Of a stretch of 64,000 bases of DNA, positions 11,201-18,253 are shown piece after piece. The stretch is from Thermonema rossianum DSM 10300 (GTDB lineage Bacteria; Bacteroidota; Bacteroidia; Cytophagales; Thermonemataceae). The notes under the pieces are model-generated. The model had not been told where the DNA came from, did no database searches, and saw only the letters and a program-made list of their open reading frames with translations. The stretch is from NCBI RefSeq assembly GCF_000426825.1, contig NZ_KE384579.1:202877-266876 (forward strand), read 5' to 3'. Numbering within the stretch: the stretch's first letter is position 1; each line of letters starts with the position of its first letter. A program made the translations under genes and the position numbers.

Positions 11201-12413
11201 TACCACTAATCAGCGGCAGCAATATAATTTCCGTGCTTTGGCAGCTTCCTTAAAGCCGGGGGAGGCGGCTATGGAGCTGATTCGTATTGAACCGCAGCCG
11301 GATAGCGTGTACTATATCGGCTTGATTGCCCGCCCGCAAGCAACTGTCCCGGACTGGTTCATACTTACCGAAGGGAGTAATATAGAACGGCATGTGAATT
11401 ACCACCGGAATGCCGTGAAGTTTAAACTCGCCGACCGCCGGAGTTATGCCGTTATGTGGGCACCCATCAAACCCCATTTGCAGGGAGTGCGCCGTCTGTA
11501 TTTCTCTGCCGACGGGGCTTACTACCAAATCAACCCCTACGCCCTGTATGATGCGGCACAAGACCGTTACGTGATTGATGAGGTAGAGATTGTATTGGTG
11601 TCCAATACCAAATATCTCATCAACATGAGCGAAGACAGAGCAGTAAAGAGAAAGGCAGTGTTGGTAGGCAACCCTACTTATCAGATAGACCCATCGCTGG
11701 GAATAGAAGCTTCGGCCGTTGACTTGGATAATCAAGAGAGCTATTGGCTTGCCGGGGCGCGTTTCACACCCTTGCCCGGCACGGAAGTAGAAGTAAATCA
11801 AATTGCAGATTTATTGAAGAAGGCTTCTTGGGATGTAGAAGTATTTAAAGGGGCAGAGGCGCGTGAAGAATACATCAAAACCATCGATAAGCCGGGAATC
11901 CTGCATATTGCCACCCACGGCTTTTTTATTCCTTCGTCCAAGGACGAGGTGCAGCCCGGACGTTTCATCAGCCGCGAAGCTTTTGAAGAAGACCCTGTGG
12001 ATCCTATGCTGCGCTCCGGTTTGGTGCTTGCCGGTGTTACCGACTATTTTAACGGACGCCGCGAAGGGCGACGTGATGATGGTGTGTTGACAGCCTATGA
12101 GGCAGCTCACTTGGATTTGTCGCAAACGCAATTGGTTGTATTATCAGCCTGTGAAACCGGTTTGGGTAAAGTGCAAAACGGCGAGGGCGTATACGGACTA
12201 CAACGTGCTTTCTTGCTTTCGGGGGCCAACTATTTGGTGATGAGCCTTTGGCGGGTCGATGATGCCGCCACGCAGCAACTCATGAGTCGTTTTTACCATT
12301 ATTTGGTAGAAGGGAAAGAGCCGCCGGCTGCTTTTAAACAAGCTCAGATAGAGCTGCGGGAAAAGTACCGGCACCCTTACTTCTGGGCTGCTTTTGTGTT
12401 GATAGAGCAATAA
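8262..12413 (+). CDS. Secreted TPR-CHAT domain protein (caspase-like peptidase)
   Basis: This 1383-residue protein has a signal peptide (MKRQGWILLFSFLCFAQLVKAQ) and about 850 residues of tetratricopeptide repeats, many with 42-residue kinesin-light-chain-like spacing (for example [24 protein letters not shown]). A helical linker follows (about 860-1000), and then a C-terminal CHAT domain. The caspase-like dyad is present: His in HIATHGFF (H1219) and Cys in LSACETGLG (C1297). CHAT proteins are caspase/separase-fold cysteine peptidases; the TPRs would bind a partner or substrate. Here the protein is predicted to be exported. I chose the start at 8262, just before the signal peptide; in-frame ATGs at 8238-8244 and at 8277 are alternatives. 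Confidence 0.92.
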   Translation: MRTFFMKRQGWILLFSFLCFAQLVKAQQDFPRLYESMLAAYNAGDTQRAASLADSLRAIAPQALQNKPEQLAALYQNMAVIYTRAQRLPDAETMYQASMELRKTQDLPSYFSTAFQLAALYVAQGKHAEAEQLYAGVVALSEQQEQLTLYYPVALAYLGQLAIRKAAWQEANAYLAKADSLFQQAQLTNRPEYAYVLVGKGHLLVEQGNYTEAKPLLQAGLQLAQAGKVADLQRQALLDLALIAEEEGQTAQAIEQLEALQRMTTRNTVEAIASSVALGRLYVKTGNYEQAETQLRNVQGAIEALPTLLPDYYQAWAMLAAARQEYTQALTFLSKIESVSKEDAPVQERLTLLYNRIQIERALARWVDAMQHLEEFIRLMETNNKRQSPLYARAYLLWGEILEEGLSDYEAAAEKYRLAMESWERIHGAKTLSYWLTAADYARALMLSGQYRKAIDEYERLLPGLEELLGPEAQAYAEVLSNYANVLYETGDYNKAEEYYQQAIEIYKKNFAAGDPAYIAVVRNLAAVYANRGLYGLAEALYVEAMTEAAMSLGEEHPFYLDLREAYALLLQSIGYYDTAEQMLTQNLSIRRRLLGEEHLAVAETYLHLGALNYLMGSYVEAEEVLNKARTLYERQNAKEIAEYTDVLYFLAKTLNKMGRTKEAIEALQQCLALRERIVGPEHPDYALALNALAAYHEQVGNYTEAQELYRWALDILRAKGEYNPEYIGVSERLANLYKKQRKLQEAIDLLKKAYDARLTLYGKVHPATAASANNLAILLESAGKPAEALNYYTEALQAFEQTVGTQHPDYITTLNNLAILHDEQKNYAQAAQYYERSVDVLGNFIEEIFPGLSEKEKRSFYYKYRPFYENFFFFVVKHATEKPEAALSQRLLLKAYNLQMQLKGILLSTTGRLRLLMENTTDEALKQTYRQWQALRELIANIYTEGLQAARERGVNIEELEQEANRLEKILSQRSSEFVTTNQRQQYNFRALAASLKPGEAAMELIRIEPQPDSVYYIGLIARPQATVPDWFILTEGSNIERHVNYHRNAVKFKLADRRSYAVMWAPIKPHLQGVRRLYFSADGAYYQINPYALYDAAQDRYVIDEVEIVLVSNTKYLINMSEDRAVKRKAVLVGNPTYQIDPSLGIEASAVDLDNQESYWLAGARFTPLPGTEVEVNQIADLLKKASWDVEVFKGAEAREEYIKTIDKPGILHIATHGFFIPSSKDEVQPGRFISREAFEEDPVDPMLRSGLVLAGVTDYFNGRREGRRDDGVLTAYEAAHLDLSQTQLVVLSACETGLGKVQNGEGVYGLQRAFLLSGANYLVMSLWRVDDAATQQLMSRFYHYLVEGKEPPAAFKQAQIELREKYRHPYFWAAFVLIEQ

Positions 12414-12439
12414 GGCGCGGCAATAAGCATGGAGTTCAT

Positions 12440-12447
12440 TATCTTTG
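12440..12447 (+). promoter_or_regulatory. -7 promoter element (TATCTTTG) for the metallophosphatase gene
   Basis: TATCTTTG matches the Bacteroidota consensus TAnnTTTG exactly. It lies in the gap between the CHAT gene and the metallophosphatase gene, 76 bases before the start codon. No clear -33 TTG is seen at the usual distance. Confidence 0.5.
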
Positions 12448-12523
12448 TACCCCTTAACCTCAAGCAGCGCTTGAGCGTACAGGCAAAAAAGGTATTGACC
12501 ATCAGCAAGAAGAGTGTAGTACG

Positions 12524-13444
12524 ATGAACAGAAGAACATTCCTGAAGCAAGCGCTCATTGCCGGCGGTGTGGCGGCAGTGGCTCCTTTTGAACTGTTGGC
12601 AGGGCGCCCACAGGCTACCCGCCTTACCATCCTGCATACCAACGATATGCATTCGCGCATCGAGCCCTTTCCTTTGTCGGCACCACAGCACGCCGGCGAA
12701 GGAGGTATGGCACGCCGGGCAGCTCTTATCAAGCAAATACGCAGCGAAAACCCGCATGTGCTTCTGCTTGACAGCGGCGATATTTTCCAAGGTACACCTT
12801 ATTTCAACTTCTTTGGGGGCGAATTGGAATTTAAGCTCATGAGCGAAATGGGCTATGATGCCGCCACGCTCGGAAATCACGACTTCGACAATGGCTTGGA
12901 AGGCCTGTTGAAGATGCTACCTCATGCCCGCTTTCCTTTCTTGACCGCCAACTATGACTTTAGCCGCACCCCGCTGCATGGCAAAACCAAGCCCTATCAG
13001 GTGTTTGAAAGGGGCGGCATTCGCATCGGCGTGTTTGGCATAGGCATTGAGCTGAAAGGCTTGGTCAATGAGCGTTTGTATGGCAAAACACGTTATTTGG
13101 ACCCTGTGGGCGTGGCACGCGAGATGGTCAAAACCCTGCGCAAAGATGAAAAGTGCGATTTGGTGATTTGCCTTTCGCATTTGGGCTTTCTTTATTCTAA
13201 TGGAAAGATATCGGATGTGCTGCTGGCAAGCAAAGTGCCGGGCATTGACATTATCTTGGGCGGGCACACGCATACCTTTATGCAAGAGCCATATAAAATG
13301 CGCCATGCCGACGGAAACTACACCATCATTCATCAAGTAGGATGGGCAGGGGTGCGCTTGGGGCGTATCGACCTGGTGATTGAAAACGGAAAAAAACGGA
13401 TGGTGTCGGCACGCGCCCTGCCCATCAGCGCCGGCCGTGTATAA
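12524..13444 (+). CDS. Tat-exported metallophosphatase, 5'-nucleotidase N-terminal-domain type
   Basis: This protein probably hydrolyses phosphate monoesters (nucleotides or related compounds) in the periplasm. It starts with a twin-arginine-type signal (MNRRTFLKQALIAGG). The dinuclear-metal motifs of the calcineurin-like fold follow in order: ILHTNDMH, LLDSGDIFQG, LGNHDFD and LGGHTHT. At 306 residues it ends after the metallophosphatase domain. The substrate-binding C-terminal domain of UshA-type 5'-nucleotidases is absent. In many Bacteroidota that domain is encoded by a neighbouring gene, but none is adjacent here. A -7 element lies upstream. Confidence 0.9.
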   Translation: MNRRTFLKQALIAGGVAAVAPFELLAGRPQATRLTILHTNDMHSRIEPFPLSAPQHAGEGGMARRAALIKQIRSENPHVLLLDSGDIFQGTPYFNFFGGELEFKLMSEMGYDAATLGNHDFDNGLEGLLKMLPHARFPFLTANYDFSRTPLHGKTKPYQVFERGGIRIGVFGIGIELKGLVNERLYGKTRYLDPVGVAREMVKTLRKDEKCDLVICLSHLGFLYSNGKISDVLLASKVPGIDIILGGHTHTFMQEPYKMRHADGNYTIIHQVGWAGVRLGRIDLVIENGKKRMVSARALPISAGRV

Positions 13445-13452
13445 TGTAGTGG

Positions 13453-13483
13453 TTGGGGATTTGCCCTTTTTTTAACAACTTTG
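13453..13483 (+). promoter_or_regulatory. dnaA promoter (TTG-N20-CAACTTTG)
   Basis: TTG at 13453-13455 and CAACTTTG at 13476-13483 are separated by exactly 20 bases. The two tRNA promoters in this window show the same spacing. The -7 element departs from TAnnTTTG only at its first base. Transcription would start near 13490. Confidence 0.55.
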
Positions 13484-13544
13484 CAGCCCTTTTTGAGTTC
13501 TGTTTATGGTTATTCCAGGTACTAAGCATAGCCCTTATGATTAT

Positions 13545-15041
13545 ATGAGTGTTCGTGATGCAACAACGATATGGAACCAGTGTCTTAAGGTCATTCGCCA
13601 AGAGGTGGATGAAGAGCAATTTAAGACATGGTTCTCGCCTATCGTGCCATTGCATCTGGAGGGCAATACCTTAACCATTCAGGTCCCCAGCCTTTTTTTC
13701 TATGAGTGGATAGAAGAGCACTATGTGCATGCCTTGCGCAAGGCCATTGTGCAAGTGCTGGGCAAAGGGGGGCGCCTCGATTACTCGGTGGTGGTCGATA
13801 GGGGCGATGCTTCCCACCATCCGTTGGCAATGAATATTCCCACCGCCAAAACCGGCAACGGAAATGGCAACACGCCCCGGCAAAAACAACCGGAGAGTGT
13901 GCCCCCGGGGCAGCGCCAAGTGGCTACTTCTTTGCGTCCCAAGCGAAAAGGTAAGAAAATACCGGAGGAGTATAAGCCCCTGCTCGAAGAAACCGAACTG
14001 AATCCACACTATACTTTCGATAACTTCATAGAAGGCGACTGTAACCGTTTGGCGCGCTCGGCCGCTTTTGCCGTAGCGCAAAAGCCGGGGGTTACCTCTT
14101 TCAACCCCTTGATGATATACGGGGGCGTAGGGCTGGGTAAAACCCATCTGGTGCAGGCTATAGGCAATCATATACGCAAGACACAGGAGGAGAAGATTGT
14201 GGTGTATGTCTCTTCCGAAAAGTTTACCAGCCAGTTTATAGAAGAGCTCAAAAACAACAACTTGCAGTTCTTGACCAACTTTTACTTGCTCATCGATGTA
14301 TTGATTATTGATGATGTGCAGTTTTTGTCGGGCAAGGAAAAGACACAAGAGCTGTTTTTCCATGTGTTCAACCATTTGCATCAGAAGGGCAAACAGATAG
14401 TGATGACCAGTGACCGCCCCCCACGCGAGCTGAAAGGCTTACAAGACCGCTTGTTGTCGCGGTTTAAGTGGGGACTTACTGCCGATTTGCAGCAGCCCGA
14501 CTTTGAAACACGCCTTGCCATCATCCAGCGCAAACTGCAAAACGAAGGCATTAGCCTGGACCCGGAAGTGATTGAATATTTAGCCAACACCATAGACAGC
14601 AACATACGCGAGCTGGAAGGGGTCATCGTGTCTTTGATGGCGCATTCTTCTTTGAATCGCCGCCCCATAGACATGGCGCTGGCAAAAGAAGTGGTGCAAC
14701 ATGTGGTGCAAAAGCAGGATGAGCTGCCGCATGAAGACATAGAAGTGGGCATAGACACCATCATGGAAGAGGTGGCACGCTATTTTGGCTTAAGTGTGGA
14801 AGCCCTGAAATCGAAATCCCGAAAGAAAGAAATCGTGGTGCCCCGCCAAATAGCCATGTATTTGTGTAAAGAATACACCAACTTTTCATTGAAGTCCATC
14901 GGTTACCACTTTGGGGGGCGCGACCATAGTACGGTTATCCATGCCGTGCAAAACATCAGTGAGCTACGTGACAAAAACGCCGACTTCCGTTTGTACATAG
15001 ACCAGCTGCTGGACCGTCTGCGCCTGTTGAAACAATCGTAG
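13545..15041 (+). CDS. dnaA: Chromosomal replication initiator protein DnaA
   Basis: DnaA binds DnaA boxes at oriC and opens the duplex. Domain I (TIWNQCLKVIRQEVDEEQFKTWFSPI) is followed by a Gly/Asn/Gln-rich linker (domain II), the AAA+ domain III with Walker A YGGVGLGKTHL and Walker B LLIDVLIIDDVQFL, and domain IV with the DnaA signature GGRDHSTVIHAV. I chose ATG 13545 because family members begin a few residues before the TIWN helix. An upstream in-frame ATG at 13506 would add 13 residues and also lies downstream of the promoter. No cluster of DnaA boxes is recognisable on either side, so this is probably not the origin itself. Confidence 0.96.
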   Translation: MSVRDATTIWNQCLKVIRQEVDEEQFKTWFSPIVPLHLEGNTLTIQVPSLFFYEWIEEHYVHALRKAIVQVLGKGGRLDYSVVVDRGDASHHPLAMNIPTAKTGNGNGNTPRQKQPESVPPGQRQVATSLRPKRKGKKIPEEYKPLLEETELNPHYTFDNFIEGDCNRLARSAAFAVAQKPGVTSFNPLMIYGGVGLGKTHLVQAIGNHIRKTQEEKIVVYVSSEKFTSQFIEELKNNNLQFLTNFYLLIDVLIIDDVQFLSGKEKTQELFFHVFNHLHQKGKQIVMTSDRPPRELKGLQDRLLSRFKWGLTADLQQPDFETRLAIIQRKLQNEGISLDPEVIEYLANTIDSNIRELEGVIVSLMAHSSLNRRPIDMALAKEVVQHVVQKQDELPHEDIEVGIDTIMEEVARYFGLSVEALKSKSRKKEIVVPRQIAMYLCKEYTNFSLKSIGYHFGGRDHSTVIHAVQNISELRDKNADFRLYIDQLLDRLRLLKQS

Positions 15042-15073
15042 GCGGGCAGTCCGGGGTACCTTTAACCTCATGA

Positions 15074-15949
15074 ATGATGCCAATAATAAGTAGAGGAGTA
15101 AAATTGATGTTTGCTGCCAGCTTCCTGTTTGCGCTGATGAACATATGCGTAAAGATGGTGCCTCACATTCCTGCCATTGAAATTGTCTTTTTCCGTTCTT
15201 TGGTTACTTTGCTGATGAGCGTGTGGGTGTTGCGGCGTGCCGGCGTGCCTATGTTGGGCAACAACCGCAAAGTGCTGGTGCTTCGCGGTCTGTTTGGTGC
15301 CATTGCCTTGGCTTTGTTTTTCATGCTTTTGCAACGTATCCCTTTGGCAAGTGCCGCCGTCTTGCATTTCATTGCCCCTATATTTACCGCCCTGATTGCA
15401 GCGCTGGTGCTCAAAGAGCGCCTTTTGCCCTTACAGTTTATTTTTATGCTGCTTTCATTTGCCGGTATCCTTGTCATGAAATCGTTTGACTGGCGTATTG
15501 GCTGGCTCGATGTGAGCATGGGCGTATTGTCTGCTTTTTGTGCCGGCTGTGCTTACAACTGTATCCGCTACTTGAAAGGGCGCGAGCATCCCGTGGTCAT
15601 CGTCCTTTACTTCCCTTTGGTAACGGCGCCCTTGGCTGCCCTTTGGATGTTTTTTGATTGGGTGATGCCGCAAGGTTACGATTGGCTTTGGCTGTTGGCG
15701 ATAGGGGTGCTTACCCAATGGGCGCAGGTGCTCATGACCAAAGCCTATCAGGCAGAATCAGCGGCGAAAGTAGCAGCTGCCAGTTATATCGGCATCGTTT
15801 ATGCCTTGGGCTTGGGCTATGTGTTCTTCGGCGAAACTTTCACATGGCAAACGCTGGCAGGCATGCTGCTTGTTTTGGCAGGGGTAATACTGAATGTGGT
15901 GCTTACACCGGCTTTGAAAAAAAGGCAGCAAAAAGAAGTGGCTTCTTGA
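15074..15949 (+). CDS. EamA/DMT-family transporter
   Basis: This is a 291-residue inner-membrane protein with about ten hydrophobic segments arranged as two five-helix EamA repeats. The first repeat contains FASLFALMNICVKMV-like sequence, RGLFGAIALALFFMLL and FIAPIFTALIAALVLKERL; the second contains YIGIVYALGLGYVFFGE. These are hallmarks of the drug/metabolite transporter superfamily. Members export amino acids, nucleosides or other metabolites; the substrate cannot be told from sequence. The gene starts 32 bases after dnaA and may be co-transcribed with it. Confidence 0.9.
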   Translation: MMPIISRGVKLMFAASFLFALMNICVKMVPHIPAIEIVFFRSLVTLLMSVWVLRRAGVPMLGNNRKVLVLRGLFGAIALALFFMLLQRIPLASAAVLHFIAPIFTALIAALVLKERLLPLQFIFMLLSFAGILVMKSFDWRIGWLDVSMGVLSAFCAGCAYNCIRYLKGREHPVVIVLYFPLVTAPLAALWMFFDWVMPQGYDWLWLLAIGVLTQWAQVLMTKAYQAESAAKVAAASYIGIVYALGLGYVFFGETFTWQTLAGMLLVLAGVILNVVLTPALKKRQQKEVAS

Positions 15950-16048
15950 TGAGCGGGCTGTATCGTGTGGTTTAAAGAAAAATTTCGAAGAAAGTATGCG
16001 GCATTGGCTGCTATGGCATTTTTATTGAGCAGCTAAACAGAAAAAATC

Positions 16049-16060
16049 ATGCGTAATTGA
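16049..16060 (+). other. Minicistron 1 (ATG CGT AAT TGA) in the repeat
   Basis: The first repeat copy carries the initiation region and first two codons of the real gene, then reads into AAT TGA, giving a 3-codon ORF (M-R-N). Its context is identical to that of the true start, so it should be recognised equally well by ribosomes if transcribed. Confidence 0.6.
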
Positions 16061-16080
16061 GCAGCTAAACAGAAAAAATC

Positions 16081-16092
16081 ATGCGTAATTGA
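16081..16092 (+). other. Minicistron 2 (ATG CGT AAT TGA) in the repeat
   Basis: This is the same 3-codon ORF in the second repeat copy. Its stop lies 20 bases before the true start codon at 16113, so terminating ribosomes could reinitiate there. Confidence 0.6.
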
Positions 16093-16112
16093 GCAGCTAA
16101 ACAGAAAAAATC

Positions 16113-16934
16113 ATGCGTACGACTTTCTTCTTCTACTTCATGCTTTTGCTGCCTGTTGCCGGCACCTATGCCCAATACTTCGGAGGCGGCTTTCAGGTGG
16201 CTGTGCCTACCGGTGAATTTGCAGAAAATACCGACGCCGTAGGCATCGGTTTCAACATCTACGGCATGGGAGGCATTGGCGGCAACGAATCCGTGCAAAT
16301 AGGTTTGGATGTAGGGTATTCGCTCTATGGGCGAAACGAACAGCGAGAAACCTTGACAGCCGAACTGGTCGCTTATGACAACAACGGCAACCAGATACTT
16401 ATTGACCAAATCAACATGCCGTTGCGTATTGTGGTCAACAACAACATTTTTCACACCCATTTGATTAGCCGCTTCATTGCACCTATCCCTTATGTGCGCC
16501 CTTACATAGACTTCATGGGCGGCTTTAAGTACATTTACACACGCACCAAAATTTATGACGAGTCGGACGATGGGCGCTATTCAGGTGGTAATAACTCGGG
16601 CAATAACAACAACGACCGTCTGATTACTGCCAAGAACCAAGCCAGCGATTTTGCATGGAGCTACGGCGGGGGAGCCGGTTTGTTGATTACGCTGGGCGGC
16701 ACCAATCTCGAATTGCGGGCGCTCTACCTGATGAGCGGCGAAGTGAGCTATTACGACTCGGAAGATACCAAGGGGTGGACGGTAGAGTTTAAAAACAGTC
16801 CTTCCAACTATGACCCGGGCAATGTGTCTTCGGAAGACATAGGCGAAGTGCGCACCAAAGCCAATAAGAAAAACTCACGCTCCGATGTGTTGTTTTTTAG
16901 TCTGGGTATCAATATCCCATTGCGTGGGCAGTAA
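16113..16934 (+). CDS. Outer-membrane beta-barrel protein of unknown function
   Basis: This 273-residue protein has a signal peptide (MRTTFFFYFMLLLPVAGTYAQ) followed by alternating hydrophobic strands ending in polar loops, as in small outer-membrane barrels (FGGGFQVAVPTGEF, GIGFNIYGMGGIG, VQIGLDVGYSLYG). One predicted loop (residues about 150-175) is Asn/Gly/Ser-rich. It ends in a strand LFFSLGINIPL. No enzymatic motif is seen. Its start codon sits in the third copy of a 32-bp tandem repeat, so its expression may depend on the number of repeats. A small lipoprotein gene follows. Confidence 0.82.
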   Translation: MRTTFFFYFMLLLPVAGTYAQYFGGGFQVAVPTGEFAENTDAVGIGFNIYGMGGIGGNESVQIGLDVGYSLYGRNEQRETLTAELVAYDNNGNQILIDQINMPLRIVVNNNIFHTHLISRFIAPIPYVRPYIDFMGGFKYIYTRTKIYDESDDGRYSGGNNSGNNNNDRLITAKNQASDFAWSYGGGAGLLITLGGTNLELRALYLMSGEVSYYDSEDTKGWTVEFKNSPSNYDPGNVSSEDIGEVRTKANKKNSRSDVLFFSLGINIPLRGQ

Positions 16935-16988
16935 GAGATACACACTTGCTTGTTTGAACTTTTTTGCACAAATTCAACAAAAAAGCCT

Positions 16989-17405
16989 ATGAAACATAAC
17001 CGTCTGTTATTGCTTATTTGGCTGTTTGCCTGCTTGGGCGCCTGTCAGAAACAAAACAAGCAAGCACTGCGTGTCTTTGTGCTCAGCTATGAAGACTTTG
17101 GTCCCAAATACCTTGCCTATACGCTTTTGGGCAATGAATGGTATCAGTGGGAAGAAAGTGAAGACGAAAATAAAAGCTACCGGATTCAGGTAGTGGTCTA
17201 TAAGGACGAGGACTTGGAGCGGGTAAAGAAAGCCTATCCGGTACAAGCCGAAGCAGAGCAAGATTACCGTTATGTGAGCTATGAAGCAGCCATGGAATAT
17301 CTGAACCGGCACAGCCAAAACCCTGCCCTATCGGAAAGCAGCCGGCAGAAGCTCGAAGAAACCAAGCTGCGCTTGATGGAAGCTTTTGGCGAAACGCCTG
17401 AATAA
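16989..17405 (+). CDS. Small lipoprotein of unknown function
   Basis: This 138-residue protein has a lipoprotein signal peptide with lipobox LFACLGAC-Q. I chose the start at ATG 16989 because the longer in-frame ORF from 16950 would put a charged stretch before the signal peptide. The mature part is rich in charged residues and ends in a predicted helix (SSRQKLEETKLRLMEAFGE). It is probably co-transcribed with the barrel-protein gene 54 bases upstream. I do not recognise the family. Confidence 0.75.
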   Translation: MKHNRLLLLIWLFACLGACQKQNKQALRVFVLSYEDFGPKYLAYTLLGNEWYQWEESEDENKSYRIQVVVYKDEDLERVKKAYPVQAEAEQDYRYVSYEAAMEYLNRHSQNPALSESSRQKLEETKLRLMEAFGETPE

Positions 17406-17625
17406 CGGCTTGCCATTTTACGTTGAGCAGCCTCCCGGCATTGCAGGTTTTAAAGCACCTTGCAGTGCCGGTTTTATTATGACTTGGCTTTTTGTGCCGT
17501 TTGGAAGAAAGGGCACTTGGCGCTGCACATAGCCCCAAAACAAAAAGGTTTCTTTTCCATGCTCGAAAAAAGCAGAAGTCTTTGAGGAAGCCTGCCGGCG
17601 CAAAGTATGCCATGCCATTATCTTT

Positions 17626-17633
17626 TATATTTG
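17626..17633 (+). promoter_or_regulatory. -7 promoter element (TATATTTG) for the glycosylase gene
   Basis: TATATTTG matches TAnnTTTG exactly and ends 20 bases before the start codon of the 3-methyladenine glycosylase gene. The rest of the 17406-17653 gap shows no gene or clear terminator. Confidence 0.55.
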
Positions 17634-17653
17634 CCACAAAACGCGCATAGCCC

Positions 17654-18253
17654 ATGTTGCTGGACAGAGCCTTTTATGAACGGGAAGATGTAGTGGGCAT
17701 TGCCCACGACCTGATAGGCAAGGTGATAGTATCGGAAATTGACGGAAAACGAACGGCTTTGGTTATTACCGAAGCAGAAGCCTATTGCGGTGCTACTGAC
17801 CGCGCCTGTCATGCCTTTGGCAACCGGCGTACCCCACGTACTGAGGTGATGTATGCAGCCGGCGGCCATGCTTATGTTTATTTGTGTTATGGCATTCATC
17901 GTTTGTTCAATGTGGTAACCAACCGGGCTGAAAAGGCCGATGCCGTCTTGATTCGTGCCGGTGTACCGCTCGAAGGCTTGGCACACATGCTGCAGCGCCG
18001 CAAGCACCAACGGCTGACGCCCCGTTTGAGTGCCGGACCGGGCACCCTTACCCAAGCATTGGGTATAGAACTGTTGCATAACCGCCACGACCTGACGCTT
18101 GGGCAGCTGCTGTGGCTTGAAGACCGTGGCATAAAGCCCCCGCCGGGGGCAATACAGGCAACCCCACGCATAGGCATTGATTATGCCGGTGAAGATGCCC
18201 TGCTGCCATGGCGTTTTGTATGGAAAGATGTGCCGGTAGATGCTTTCCTTTAA
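17654..18253 (+). CDS. mpg: DNA-3-methyladenine glycosylase (AAG/MPG family)
   Basis: This enzyme excises alkylated purines (3-methyladenine, hypoxanthine and others) to start base-excision repair. The 199-residue protein matches the AAG family along its length. Recognisable parts are an early LIGK segment, the catalytic-Glu region ITEAEAYCGATDRACHAFG, the RTEVMYAAGGHAYVYLCYGIH segment that contains the DNA-intercalating tyrosine area, and LSAGPGTLTQALGI. It overlaps the convergent helicase gene by 4 bases at its stop. Confidence 0.93.
   Translation: MLLDRAFYEREDVVGIAHDLIGKVIVSEIDGKRTALVITEAEAYCGATDRACHAFGNRRTPRTEVMYAAGGHAYVYLCYGIHRLFNVVTNRAEKADAVLIRAGVPLEGLAHMLQRRKHQRLTPRLSAGPGTLTQALGIELLHNRHDLTLGQLLWLEDRGIKPPPGAIQATPRIGIDYAGEDALLPWRFVWKDVPVDAFL

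Larger units (their letters stand above)
16024..16119 (+). repeat. Three perfect tandem copies of a 32-bp leader/start-codon unit
   Basis: Copies lie at 16024-16055, 16056-16087 and 16088-16119 and are identical over the full 32 bases. Each unit contains GAGCAGCTAAACAG, an A-run and then CATGCGTA. The ATG in the third copy is the start codon of the barrel-protein gene. The first two copies therefore duplicate its whole translation-initiation region. Confidence 0.95.

Noticed and set aside
13445-13544. Possible oriC next to dnaA
   Set aside because: No cluster of TTATCCACA-type boxes and no AT-rich unwinding region is visible on either side of dnaA. In this phylum the origin is often elsewhere.
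16024-16119. CRISPR-like or transposon repeat
   Set aside because: The three copies are contiguous with no spacers and end exactly in the start codon of the gene, which fits tandem slippage duplication.
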